DNA of 64,000 bases from Liquorilactobacillus nagelii DSM 13675 (GTDB taxonomy: Bacteria; Bacillota; Bacilli; Lactobacillales; Lactobacillaceae), in contig NZ_CP049304.1 of NCBI RefSeq assembly GCF_019444005.1, positions 2,170,001 to 2,234,000 on the forward strand. Reading direction: 5' to 3'. Position numbers and translations under genes: made by a program. Below, piece after piece: positions 44,624-53,229 of this stretch; the first letter of the stretch is position 1; each line of letters begins with the position of its first letter. The notes under the pieces were generated by a model. That model had not been told where the DNA came from. It did not search any database and worked only from the letters and a program-made list of their open reading frames with translations.

Positions 44624-45358
44624 ATGGATTATGCTTTATCGACCCGTTTAGCAGCAGAATTTTTTGGGACTGCAATTATGGTAGCATTAGGTAACGGGTC
44701 AGTTGCTACCGTTGATTTGGAAAAGACTAAAGGAAGCCGCAGTGGGTGGATTGTCATTTCAGTTGGGTATGGTTTTGCAGTAATGATTCCAGCTTTGATG
44801 TTTGGCAGTATTTCAGGGAATCATATTAATCCGGCATTTACCATTGGATTGGCTGCTGCTGGATTATTCCCTTGGACAGAAGTTTTACCATACATAGGAG
44901 TACAATTTTTGGGGGCAATTGTCGGGCAATTGATTGTTATTGCAGCTTTTAAACCGCATTATGATTTAACAACCGATACAGGGAAGGTTTTGGGAACTTT
45001 TTCGACATCAGACGCAACTAATCATTGGCTGAATGGTTTCATCAATGAGTTTTTAGGTACTTTTGTTTTGGTCTTTGGCGCTTTGGGAATCACAAATTCG
45101 CCAGCTTTTGCCAAAGGGAATCAACTTTCAGGTTTCATTGGGATTGGTTTGTTGGTAATGGTAATCGTAGCTTCATTTGGCGGCCCAACTGGACCAGCGT
45201 TGAATCCGGCTCGTGATTTGGGACCGCGCTTATTACACCAAGTATTTCCGTTAAAATATAAGGGAAATTCAAATTGGGGCTATGCTTGGGTTCCAGTAGT
45301 TGCACCAATTTTAGCTGGTGTTGCTGCAACTATTTTATTTAAATCAGTTTTTATGTAA
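44624..45358 (+). CDS. MIP-family glycerol/lactate-type channel (second copy)
   Basis: A 244-residue aquaglyceroporin with six helices. HINPAFT and LNPARDLG are the two pore motifs. It is a diverged paralogue of the protein at 17500-18207. Some lactobacillar members (GlpF/LarD type) carry lactic acid or glycerol; the substrate here is open. GGAGAGG precedes the ATG. It has its own strong, apparently regulated promoter and terminator. Confidence 0.88.
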   Translation: MDYALSTRLAAEFFGTAIMVALGNGSVATVDLEKTKGSRSGWIVISVGYGFAVMIPALMFGSISGNHINPAFTIGLAAAGLFPWTEVLPYIGVQFLGAIVGQLIVIAAFKPHYDLTTDTGKVLGTFSTSDATNHWLNGFINEFLGTFVLVFGALGITNSPAFAKGNQLSGFIGIGLLVMVIVASFGGPTGPALNPARDLGPRLLHQVFPLKYKGNSNWGYAWVPVVAPILAGVAATILFKSVFM

Positions 45359-45399
45359 TTTGAATTAATTAGTTAAAACGGTAATTGGAATACAAACTT

Positions 45400-45452
45400 A
45401 AAAGTACCTTGGTGTCACTGCTAATAGCGGTTGATCACCAAGGTACTTTTTG
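45400..45452 (+). terminator. Terminator after the second aquaglyceroporin
   Basis: AAAAGTACCTTGGTG (45400-45414) and CACCAAGGTACTTTTT (45436-45451), a 15-bp perfect stem with T tract. Confidence 0.9.
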
Positions 45453-45550
45453 CATTATTAAATATTATTCAATTCAAATTATTGTAGATAAGTAAAAAGT
45501 AGTGTCTTTGCTAGTTGAGTTGGGTAAATCATGCAGCTTGAAATTCCAGC

Positions 45551-46225
45551 TCAATTATTAGCGCAGATAAAATCTAAAAGCTGAAAAAGAACTCGCTGGT
45601 TAGTAGCTGGAACCGGCTGTGATAAAATTTTTTGGCAAGAAGTCTTAAACGCTGAACCATTGAGATAACTGCCATCGTTGATTAACATTTCACGGACATT
45701 CAGCGAGGCAACTTCAAGATGAAATTGTAAGCCAAGAACATTGTGTCGGTAAAGAAAACCTTGATGAGGAACCAATTCACTGGAAAATAATTGAATCGCT
45801 CCAGTCGGAATTGAAAAGGTATCTTGATGCCAGTGAAGAACAGAAATTTTGGCTGGTAAATTTGGAATAATCTGATTTTCCAGCTTAACTGGCGCCCAAC
45901 CGACCTCTTTAACTGGCGCAGCTTTAATTGTTCCACCAAGTGTTTTGACGATTTGCTGTGCGCCTAAACAGACACCGAAAATTGGTCGTCGCAGATATAA
46001 CAGTTTTTGAATTAATTGTCGTTCATTTTTTAACCATGAAAAATGGTCATTTGGGTTCATTGGACCACCTAAAATTATCAGCAAATCGGTTTCAGCAGCA
46101 GCTGGCAGAACACCCTGAAATTGATAGGGATGATAGATTCCAACTTGATGTTGATGTTTTTGTGTCCAATCAAGGATCAAACCAGGTCGCTCATTGGGTG
46201 TATGTTGAATAATGTTAACCCGCAC
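45551..46225 (-). CDS. Class I glutamine amidotransferase-like protein
   Basis: A 224-residue stand-alone amidotransferase domain. The nucleophile elbow GVCLGAQQ holds the catalytic Cys, and LQFHLEV holds the catalytic His; an oxyanion-like LGGPMNPND lies near residue 65. Such GMP-synthase-like proteins often act on small peptides or glutamyl compounds; no partner synthetase is adjacent. I use GTG at 46225 because AAGGAG lies 9 bases upstream; the ATG at 46261 lies before that site. Confidence 0.82.
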   Translation of the reverse strand: MRVNIIQHTPNERPGLILDWTQKHQHQVGIYHPYQFQGVLPAAAETDLLIILGGPMNPNDHFSWLKNERQLIQKLLYLRRPIFGVCLGAQQIVKTLGGTIKAAPVKEVGWAPVKLENQIIPNLPAKISVLHWHQDTFSIPTGAIQLFSSELVPHQGFLYRHNVLGLQFHLEVASLNVREMLINDGSYLNGSAFKTSCQKILSQPVPATNQRVLFQLLDFICANN

Positions 46226-46419
46226 TTTTAATAGCTCCTTTATCAGGATATAATTAAGCATAAAGAATTAGGAAATTATAAGTTTTGTTGTTAGTGGCTA
46301 AACTATTGAAGAGGATAACTGCTGTTAGTCTATCAAAACTAATGATAATTTAAAAGTTAAAGTACCAGAATTTTATCAAAACTGTCAGGATCAATTCAAT
46401 AATATGAGGAGATGTGAGC

Positions 46420-46749
46420 TTGTTAATCGAATTAGAAGGTTTCCCAGTAAAAAAAGGTCAAGAGGCTAAGGCTCAAGAATGGATGACTTTTTTACGTCAA
46501 AATCAAACTCAAGTTTCAGCCACCTTAGTAGCAGAAAAGCTGTTGTTAGAACAAATTTTTTCGTTGCAACTGGATGATCGCTTGTATCTTTGCTGGTATT
46601 CGCATCAAGACGGTATCGGGCTGCCAGTTAGCGAAAGTTCGAATCCAATTGATCAGCAGCATGTAAAGTATTGGCAGGAATGTATTGATGAACAAATGCC
46701 CGCTTTAAAATTCAAATTAGAAAACACTTTTCAAGTACCAGAAAAGTAG
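46420..46749 (+). CDS. Small protein, DUF6176-like
   Basis: A 109-residue soluble protein. The start LIELEGFPVKKGQEAKAQEW and the central LYLCWYSHQDG resemble a small LAB family (DUF6176-like) with a ferredoxin-like fold; the role is unknown. GTG at 46414 nearly touches GAGGAG, so TTG at 46420, with 8-base spacing, is the better start. No operon partner. Confidence 0.6.
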   Translation: MLIELEGFPVKKGQEAKAQEWMTFLRQNQTQVSATLVAEKLLLEQIFSLQLDDRLYLCWYSHQDGIGLPVSESSNPIDQQHVKYWQECIDEQMPALKFKLENTFQVPEK

Positions 46750-46754
46750 GTAGT

Positions 46755-47750
46755 TTATGGCAATTGGCTGGTACTACCACGCTCAATGATCTTGAAGGGC
46801 AGATAGTGTGCTTTGTCTTTATGATTGGCTTGTTGGATTAAAGTTTGAAGTCCTTGATAGCCCATCTGATAAAAATCTTGGGTAATGCTGCTTAGTTGCG
46901 GCCGGACGATTTTAGTTAGTTGAGTACCATCAATGCTTAAAATTGATAACCGCTGCGGAACAGCTAAATTAAAGTCGCTTGCGGCATTTAAAAGTCCAAT
47001 TGAAACAAGGTCACTGGTCCCGATGACTGCCGTCAATTCTGGATTTGGGCCGTATTCACGCATTGCTTTAATACCAGCTTCATATGTGAAATCACCAAAT
47101 TGAATCCAGTCATCTTGAATCGACAGCTTACTTTCTCGTAAAGCCTGCTTAAATCCGGCAACTCGCTGCTGTCCAATATAAGAATCATCTGTCATTCCAG
47201 CAATACCAATTTTTGTATGTCCTTTAGCAATTAAGAAAGATGTTGCTTGGTAGCCGATTTGAAAATCATTTGAACTAATAAAAGAAGCTTTATCAGAAAT
47301 TCCGATCGAAATAAATAAATATGGCAGCTCAGTTGCTTGCAATAACTGGAAATTTTTAGCAGTTAAGGTTAACGACAACAATAAAACACCATAGATTGGT
47401 CGACCTAGGATAGTTTGTAGTGCTCGAGTTTGTGACTGAGGGTTATTTGGTTCAACGGTCAGCAATACAATATGATAACCATATTTAATGGCGCTTTTCT
47501 CAATACCTTCAACAATTTTTTCGGCAAAGTTAGTTTTAGTAGCGCCGATGATTACCGCTACGACATGGCTTTTGCGCGTGACCAGTTCAGCAGCGGCAAT
47601 ATTTTTGTGATAACCCATTGTTTGAGCAATCTTCCGGACTTTTTCAGCCGTTGCTGCAGAATAATGCCCCTGTTTATTACCGAGAATTCTTGAGACGGTA
47701 ACTGCTGAAATCTGGGCGGACCGAGCAATGTCTTTGATTGTAACTGCCAT
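46755..47750 (-). CDS. LacI-family transcriptional regulator
   Basis: A 331-residue repressor. The N-terminal helix-turn-helix VTIKDIARSAQISAVTVSRILG is complete; the rest is the sugar-binding domain (VVAVIIGATKTNFAEKIVEGI onward). It is divergent from the alpha-glucosidase gene, and the shared upstream region has LacI-type operators, so it probably represses that gene until an alpha-glucoside is present. The ATG at 47750 has GGAG 5 bases upstream. Close relatives are MalR-like. Confidence 0.87.
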   Translation of the reverse strand: MAVTIKDIARSAQISAVTVSRILGNKQGHYSAATAEKVRKIAQTMGYHKNIAAAELVTRKSHVVAVIIGATKTNFAEKIVEGIEKSAIKYGYHIVLLTVEPNNPQSQTRALQTILGRPIYGVLLLSLTLTAKNFQLLQATELPYLFISIGISDKASFISSNDFQIGYQATSFLIAKGHTKIGIAGMTDDSYIGQQRVAGFKQALRESKLSIQDDWIQFGDFTYEAGIKAMREYGPNPELTAVIGTSDLVSIGLLNAASDFNLAVPQRLSILSIDGTQLTKIVRPQLSSITQDFYQMGYQGLQTLIQQANHKDKAHYLPFKIIERGSTSQLP

Positions 47751-47824
47751 TTTTCTCCTCCTCACTAGCTAATACTAATACTTTAGCATAAATTTTGATT
47801 TTATGTTTAGCAAAACACATTTGC

Positions 47825-47902
47825 ACAAACGTTTAATAAAAAAGAACTTTGCTATTGTAAACGTTTGCTCTAAGTGCTATCATCTTCTATGTAATCGATT
47901 AC
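47825..47902 (+). promoter_or_regulatory. Operator cluster and promoter of the alpha-glucosidase gene
   Basis: ACAAACGTTTAA (47825-47836) and TGTAAACGTTTGCT (47856-47869) both hold the AAACGTTT core typical of LacI/CcpA-type sites; GTAATCGATTAC (47891-47902) is a further perfect palindrome. TTGTAA (47855-47860), 17 bases, TATCAT (47878-47883) is a plausible promoter overlapped by the middle site. Confidence 0.55.
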
Positions 47903-47953
47903 TTCAAGTTAAAATGATGAACTTTAGAAAAACTTCAGCGAAGGAGGAGCAAA

Positions 47954-49636
47954 ATGAAAAGTGATTGGTTTAAAGATTCAGTTGTTTATCAAATTTATCC
48001 AAGAAGTTTTCAAGATAGCAATGGTGATGGAATTGGTGATTTGAATGGAATTCGTCAACGGTTACCATATTTAAAAAAATTGGGAGCTGATGTTGTCTGG
48101 CTCAATCCCATCTATCTTTCACCAGACAAGGATAATGGTTATGATATTGCGGATTATCGCCGGATTCAGCCAGCCTATGGAACATTGACAGAATTTGATC
48201 AGCTATTAGCCGGGTTACATCAACAGCAGATGAAACTATTAATGGATTTAGTAGTAAATCATACTTCCGATCAGCATCATTGGTTCAAGGAAAGTCGCCA
48301 ATCAAAAGAAAATCCTTATGCAGATTACTATATCTGGCGTGACCCAGTTGATGGTCATGAACCCAATAATTGGGGATCATATTTTAGTGGTTCGGCTTGG
48401 ACTTATGTTCCTGAGCGACAACAGTATTATCTGCATTTATTTGCTCCGGGGCAACCGGATTTAAATTGGGAAAATCCTAAGGTACGGCAAGAAGTTTATG
48501 ATTTAATGCGCTTTTGGCTTGATCGTGGCGTTGATGGTTTCCGAATGGACGTAATTAACCTGATCTCAAAACCAGCTGGTTTGCCAAATGCCCCGCAAGC
48601 ACTAGGAGCCGCATATGGAGATGTTCAACAGGTAGTTGCTGATGGCCCGCGCTTAAATGAATTCTTGCAAGAAATGAATCGTGAAGTTTTGGCTAAATAT
48701 GATGTAATGACAGTTGGAGAAATGCCGGGATCAACACCACAGGATGCAATTAAGTATACTGGGTTGCATAGCCATGAGTTGAATATGGTATTTCAATTTG
48801 ATCATGTCAGTTTAGCGGCTAATCCAGATGAAAAATTCGGTAAATGGAATGATCAACCAATCAAGTTAGCTGACTTGAAAAAAGCTCTTTTTCGCTGGCA
48901 AACAGAGCTTGATGGTAAAGGGTGGAATAGTTTGTATTGGAACAATCACGATCAACCTCGGGCGGTATCACGCTTTGCAACTGATAATCCCAAGTATCGT
49001 GTAGTGGCTGCTAAAATGTTAGCCACGACGCTGCATTTTATGCAAGGAACGCCTTATGTTTATGAAGGTGAAGAAATAGGAATGACCAATGTTCATTTTA
49101 AACGGTTAGATCAGTACGAGGATTTAGAATCGCTGAATGCCTATCAGCAATTTGTTGAACAAGAACATGCTTTATCAGCAAAACAAATGTTAAATTACTT
49201 GGCTAAGATGTCGCGTGATAATGCACGGACACCAATGCAATGGAATACTAGCGAACATGCAGGATTTACTCAAGGTCAACCATGGTTCGACTTGAATCCA
49301 AATTATAGTGAGATTAATGTTGCACAGGCTTTAGCTGACAAAAATTCGGTTTTCTATTATTACCAACAGATGATTAAGTTGCGGCACCAATTAACAGTAA
49401 TTCGTTATGGTAGTTTTAAACCGTTAGAGCTGGCCGACCCAGCTGTCTTGGCCTATCAACGAGATTATCAAGGAAGCACGTTAAAAGTCTTCAGTAACTT
49501 TTCTGCTAAAACGATTAATAGGGATTTTGCTGAAGTTGTGAATGGAGAACGGTTGGCTGGAAATTATCCGACTGATCAAGGCGCGATTTTAAGACCATAT
49601 GAAACTAAAGCTTATCTGATTAAAAACAAAAAATGA
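47954..49636 (+). CDS. GH13 alpha-glucosidase (oligo-1,6-glucosidase type)
   Basis: A 560-residue cytosolic alpha-glucosidase. FKDSVVYQIYPRSFQDSNGDGIGDLNG at the N-terminus is the GH13_31 hallmark with the calcium-like loop. DGFRMDV (nucleophile Asp, about residue 199), TVGEMPG (acid Glu, about 255) and NNHDQPR (about 331) form the catalytic set. It probably cleaves isomaltose-type or short alpha-glucosides. AAGGAGGAG precedes the ATG. No sugar transporter is adjacent. Confidence 0.92.
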   Translation: MKSDWFKDSVVYQIYPRSFQDSNGDGIGDLNGIRQRLPYLKKLGADVVWLNPIYLSPDKDNGYDIADYRRIQPAYGTLTEFDQLLAGLHQQQMKLLMDLVVNHTSDQHHWFKESRQSKENPYADYYIWRDPVDGHEPNNWGSYFSGSAWTYVPERQQYYLHLFAPGQPDLNWENPKVRQEVYDLMRFWLDRGVDGFRMDVINLISKPAGLPNAPQALGAAYGDVQQVVADGPRLNEFLQEMNREVLAKYDVMTVGEMPGSTPQDAIKYTGLHSHELNMVFQFDHVSLAANPDEKFGKWNDQPIKLADLKKALFRWQTELDGKGWNSLYWNNHDQPRAVSRFATDNPKYRVVAAKMLATTLHFMQGTPYVYEGEEIGMTNVHFKRLDQYEDLESLNAYQQFVEQEHALSAKQMLNYLAKMSRDNARTPMQWNTSEHAGFTQGQPWFDLNPNYSEINVAQALADKNSVFYYYQQMIKLRHQLTVIRYGSFKPLELADPAVLAYQRDYQGSTLKVFSNFSAKTINRDFAEVVNGERLAGNYPTDQGAILRPYETKAYLIKNKK

Positions 49637-49935
49637 GTGCAAAAGGTATAATTTACGTAGAGTTTTTTATAGAGGGGATAAATATTAGGTCAACCTTACA
49701 TGAAAAACAGACGGGAAAATGGGCTTCTATCAAGAACGGGGACACTTTTTCTAGGATGTTTCCAATCTTGACAAAGATGTTCCACGTTGGCAGCAGTTTT
49801 GACTAAAGTAATTTCTAATTTTCCGCGTAAACAATTGGCGAATGTGAAAAAAATCGATCCAAAATTTTATTGATTCTAAAATTTTGGGTCGATTTTCTAT
49901 TGCTTTTTAGCCTTTTTTCAGGCTTATTTTTTAAA
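49637..49935. other. Gap with a possible decayed gene and a bidirectional terminator
   Basis: A frame starting ATGGGCTTC (about 49719) encodes GFYQERGHFF, then TAG, then DVSNLDKDVPRWQQF and another stop. This looks like a broken gene fragment, which I cannot name. A 20-base inverted repeat AAAATCGATCCAAAATTTTA (49850-49869 / 49877-49896) with T/A-rich flanks can terminate both the alpha-glucosidase and cysK transcripts. Confidence 0.5.
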
Positions 49936-50853
49936 TTAAAAGTTAAACAGATCAGTAGATAGATAACGTTCACCATTATCTGGAACAACAGTAACGACAC
50001 TTTTACCTCGACCGAGCTTTTTAGCAATTTCAATTGCACCATAAATGTTAGCGCCGGCTGAGATTCCTGGTAAAAATCCTTCTTGGTAACTGACCTTTTG
50101 AGCAGTAGTAATGGCCTGCTCATCAGTAACTTCAATAATATCGGTGTAAAGGTCGGTATCTAAGACTGCTGGGACAAAGCCAGCACTGATTCCTTGAATT
50201 TTATGTTTACCAGCTTTCCCGTTCTTTAAAAATGGTGAACCAGCTGCTTCAAGAGCGTAAATCTCAACTTGCGGATTGACCTTTTTTAGCGCATGGCCGA
50301 CTCCAGTTAAAGTTCCACCGGTTCCAACACCAGCTACAAAGGCATCTGGTGTTCTGCCTGCAAAGTCAGCGATAATTTCTTGTCCGGTGGTTTTTTCGTG
50401 GATTGCGGGGTTGGCAGGATTATCAAACTGCAATGGCAAAAAGTAACCATTTTTTTCGGCTAAATCTTTGGCAGTTTTGATGGCATCCGGCATGCCGCCA
50501 TCAACTAAAATCAATTCAGCACCATAACCTTGAATTAATTTGCGACGTTCAATACTCATGCTTTTAGGCATGGTAATAATTAAATGATAACCCTTAGCGG
50601 CAGCTGTTAAAGCTAAGCCAATACCGGTATTACCAGAGGTTGGTTCAATAATTGTTCCGCCAGCTGTTAATTTGCCGGACTTTTCAGCGGCATCAATCAT
50701 CGCTAAGGCGATACGGTCTTTGATTGAACTGCCAGGGTTGAAAAACTCTAGTTTAACATAAACATCAGCAGCACCTTCGGGAACAATCTGATTCAATTTC
50801 AAAAGCGGAGTTTTACCAATCAATTCAGTAATATTTTGTTTTGCGTTAACCAT
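49936..50853 (-). CDS. cysK: Cysteine synthase (O-acetylserine sulfhydrylase)
   Basis: A 305-residue PLP enzyme of the beta family. NPGSSIKDR holds the PLP lysine, EPTSGNTGIGLA binds substrate, and GVGTGGTLTGVG binds the phosphate. It makes cysteine from O-acetylserine and sulfide. Its ATG overlaps the stop of the upstream metA-like gene, with GGAGGT inside that gene, so the two are coupled. The pair sits behind a Cys-Cys leader peptide. Confidence 0.93.
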   Translation of the reverse strand: MVNAKQNITELIGKTPLLKLNQIVPEGAADVYVKLEFFNPGSSIKDRIALAMIDAAEKSGKLTAGGTIIEPTSGNTGIGLALTAAAKGYHLIITMPKSMSIERRKLIQGYGAELILVDGGMPDAIKTAKDLAEKNGYFLPLQFDNPANPAIHEKTTGQEIIADFAGRTPDAFVAGVGTGGTLTGVGHALKKVNPQVEIYALEAAGSPFLKNGKAGKHKIQGISAGFVPAVLDTDLYTDIIEVTDEQAITTAQKVSYQEGFLPGISAGANIYGAIEIAKKLGRGKSVVTVVPDNGERYLSTDLFNF

Positions 50854-51649
50854 AAATTAAACCTCCATTATTTTTGACAGTTGTGGCGATTAAATTTAAC
50901 CAATTGTGAAAGAAAATTTGCTGGGTTCTCTGCCAGCCAAATACTGGGGCAAGTGACGTTTCAGGCTGCTGATAATGCCGCTCAGGATGCGCTGCAATTT
51001 CGCGTTGGTATTCAGCTTCCAAGCTGTCAGCCTGATATTCGAGATGAGAAAAAAGTAGCGTTTCGTTGCCGAGACGGTTACGTACAAGAAATAGGCTTCC
51101 AGCTTGATTAACAGCTGTAATTTCTAATTGCGGGTGAGCTGCAATTTGAGCTCGATTGGCTTCTGCATAGCGAGCATGAGGCGCCCAAAAGCCATTTTTC
51201 AAACCTGCCAGCAGTGGATCAGCAGTTAAAACTTGTTGCGGATAGACGCCGAATAATTTACGAGGAAGCAATTGTTTGTCAATTCGATAGAGTTCGTGCA
51301 ATGCAACCATTGCTCCCCAGCAGAGATACAGTCGTTGCGGGACTTTCTTAAGCACTTTGAATAATTCTTGTAATTCAGGTAAATAAGTAATTTGACCGAA
51401 TTCAAGTTGATCCAGCGGAGCACCAGTAATGATAAAAGCATCCAGTTGGGCGACAGCCGCTAAATCAAGCGGTTTTGCTTGAGTTTTAACTACTGTGGGA
51501 ACTGCACGGTTTTGATAATGCAGTCGAGGATAAAAAAACTGCAGGTTAACCGGTTGGATAGTAGATTCTAAAACTTGCTGTAACTCATTTTTAGTTCGGA
51601 GTTTATCATGCATTAGATTCAAAATGCCAATCTGCAAAGGCTGATTCAT
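50846..51649 (-). CDS. MetA-family homoserine/serine O-acyltransferase
   Basis: A 267-residue enzyme of the homoserine O-succinyl/acetyltransferase (MetA) family. LCWGAMVALHELY holds the catalytic Cys, and FSHLEYQADSLEAEYQRE holds the conserved His-Glu segment. Coupling with cysK suggests it may acetylate serine to feed cysteine synthesis rather than (or besides) homoserine; this is inference. The GTG at 51661 lies within the ribosome binding region (AGGAAG); ATG 51649 is the better start. That AGGAAG is part of a stem with UUUCUAAC just upstream. Confidence 0.8.
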   Translation of the reverse strand: MNQPLQIGILNLMHDKLRTKNELQQVLESTIQPVNLQFFYPRLHYQNRAVPTVVKTQAKPLDLAAVAQLDAFIITGAPLDQLEFGQITYLPELQELFKVLKKVPQRLYLCWGAMVALHELYRIDKQLLPRKLFGVYPQQVLTADPLLAGLKNGFWAPHARYAEANRAQIAAHPQLEITAVNQAGSLFLVRNRLGNETLLFSHLEYQADSLEAEYQREIAAHPERHYQQPETSLAPVFGWQRTQQIFFHNWLNLIATTVKNNGGLIYG

Positions 51650-51661
51650 AAAAAAATTCAC

Positions 51662-51696
51662 TTCCTAACCTGAATTAATTTGAGTATTGTTAGAAA
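51662..51696 (-). promoter_or_regulatory. Hairpin sequestering the metA ribosome binding site
   Basis: In the mRNA, UUUCUAAC (51696-51689) can pair over 8 positions (one G-U) with GUUAGGAA (51669-51662), which holds the AGGA used by metA. The left arm starts 9 bases after the leader-peptide stop. There is no terminator T tract, so control would be at translation. Confidence 0.6.
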
Positions 51697-51705
51697 CTAG
51701 CTGAA

Positions 51706-51819
51706 TTAACAGCAGGCACGAACTCCACCCAAATATAGCAACTGTAAACGCCAGTGATAACTGACAGCAGCTGAATTATTCTGGATTGAAAAGTGAATCT
51801 TAATGTTATTCATTGTCAT
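51706..51819 (-). CDS. Leader peptide ending Cys-Cys-stop, upstream of metA-cysK
   Basis: A 37-residue peptide starting MTMNNIKIHF and ending LGGVRACC. It has a strong GGAGGT 6 bases before its ATG. The last two codons, TGC TGT, directly precede TAA. The peptide has no other Cys. The downstream genes make cysteine, and the RNA after the stop can hide the metA ribosome binding site. This is the layout of an amino-acid-sensing leader: slow decoding of Cys codons would hold a ribosome near the hairpin and free metA translation. Confidence 0.72.
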   Translation of the reverse strand: MTMNNIKIHFSIQNNSAAVSYHWRLQLLYLGGVRACC

Positions 51820-52305
51820 AAAAAAGACCTCCATACTCAGATAACTGGCCAATGTGGCTGTTAGACGATGACTAAAAAAGCCATTTCACTTAAAGTATAG
51901 AAATCAGCAACAACAAGTATTATGTAATTGGATAGAGGGACGCAGCTGAATTTTGATTATTGAATTAGATAACACAGTAGCGACACCCCTTTTGATTAAT
52001 TTGTTGGTATAACAGTAACAAGTTTTGCTGGACTTGTCAAATATAACTAGCAAAAAAAGTAATTTGAATCAATTAATCAAAATTTTACATTAGCTTAATT
52101 TTAGTGATTTTTTATGTGAAATCATTCGGTAAAACCGAAATTTTTAGATTAAGTTGTTGTAATTAGGAGCCAGTGATGTTATAGGACTCAACCTGACTGC
52201 TAATCCATTTTTAATAATCGATAATTAATAACTATAATGAGATGGATTTAAAAATAATGTATAGTATAATACGCCTTAACTTAAGAAATACAGGGGAATA
52301 TTATA
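51820..52305. other. Intergenic region between the Cys leader and TraX gene
   Basis: No gene seen. A TATACT box on the minus strand (about 51896-51901) may drive the leader; its -35 is poor. TTCGGT-AAA-ACCGAA followed by ATTTTT (about 52125-52145) is a short terminator-like hairpin. GTATAGTATAAT just before 52275 gives a TATAAT box for the TraX gene. Confidence 0.4.
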
Positions 52306-53127
52306 ATGACAACTTTTTTAAATAAACATAAATCTTTGACGACTTTTGACTTGAAGGTCATTGGTTTAGTACTAATGGTTTTTGATCATATCCACCAAAT
52401 GTTTGCTGGAGCTGGCGTACCGGGATGGTTTAATTGGTTAGGTCGGCCAGTGGCAACGATTTTTTTCTTTGTCAGTGTTGAGGGCTTCACGCATACACAT
52501 GATAAGAAAAAATATTTGTGGCGCTTGTTGATAGGCTACTGGATTATGGGGGTCGGAGATGCACTTATTCAGGCTTTCTTTAGTGTTGGTAATGTAGCAT
52601 TGATGAATAATATTTTTGGTGATTTGTTCGTTGGTGTTTCAGCGATGTATGGTTATGAAAAATTTAAAGCAGCTTTGAAAAAGCATGATTTAAAATCTGG
52701 TTTGTCAGGTTCAGTACTGATTGGCTTGCCGCTTTTATTGTCGCTATATTTGCATTTTTCAGTACAGGGGAGGGGATTTTTCCAATTATCCAGCATATTA
52801 GTTAATTTTATTTACCCTTCATCAGCTGGGGCAGAAAACGCTTATTTTTGTTATTTAGCATTTTTCTTATATTTGGTTAAGGATAATCGAAAACTACAGT
52901 ATCTTTTCATCGTTATTGCAGCGATTTGGTATACAGGCTATCTGTCTTATTGGCAATTTAATGACTTATTTACAGTCAACATTCAATGGATGATGATTTT
53001 TGCTATTATCCCAATTGCTTTATATAATTCGAAACGCGGTAAGAGTATGAAGTACTTCTTTTATATTTTCTATCCAGCACATATTTGGGGACTTTTCATT
53101 TTAGCGAGTTTACTGGGAGTTAAGTAG
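52306..53127 (+). CDS. TraX-family membrane protein
   Basis: A 273-residue polytopic protein resembling TraX. The start TTFDLKVIGLVLMVFDHIHQMF and PVATIFFFVSVEGFTHTHDKKKY are characteristic; about eight helices follow. TraX acetylates F pilin in enterobacteria, but chromosomal homologues in lactobacilli are acyltransferase-like proteins of unknown target. No conjugation genes are near. A site resembling AGGGGAA precedes the ATG. Confidence 0.82.
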   Translation: MTTFLNKHKSLTTFDLKVIGLVLMVFDHIHQMFAGAGVPGWFNWLGRPVATIFFFVSVEGFTHTHDKKKYLWRLLIGYWIMGVGDALIQAFFSVGNVALMNNIFGDLFVGVSAMYGYEKFKAALKKHDLKSGLSGSVLIGLPLLLSLYLHFSVQGRGFFQLSSILVNFIYPSSAGAENAYFCYLAFFLYLVKDNRKLQYLFIVIAAIWYTGYLSYWQFNDLFTVNIQWMMIFAIIPIALYNSKRGKSMKYFFYIFYPAHIWGLFILASLLGVK

Positions 53128-53139
53128 TATTTCAATCAA

Positions 53140-53208
53140 AAAAGCCTTATCAGCTTTAGTATTTTTGCAATCGAAAATTGCAGGAATGCTTTCAGCATAG
53201 GGCTTTTT
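53140..53208 (+). terminator. Terminator after the TraX gene
   Basis: AAAAGCCTTAT (53140-53150) pairs with ATAGGGCTTTT (53197-53207), with an inner GCAAT...ATTGC hairpin and T tract. It also faces the resolvase gene end. Confidence 0.65.
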
Positions 53209-53229
53209 ATTTTGTGCTTTTAATTATAA

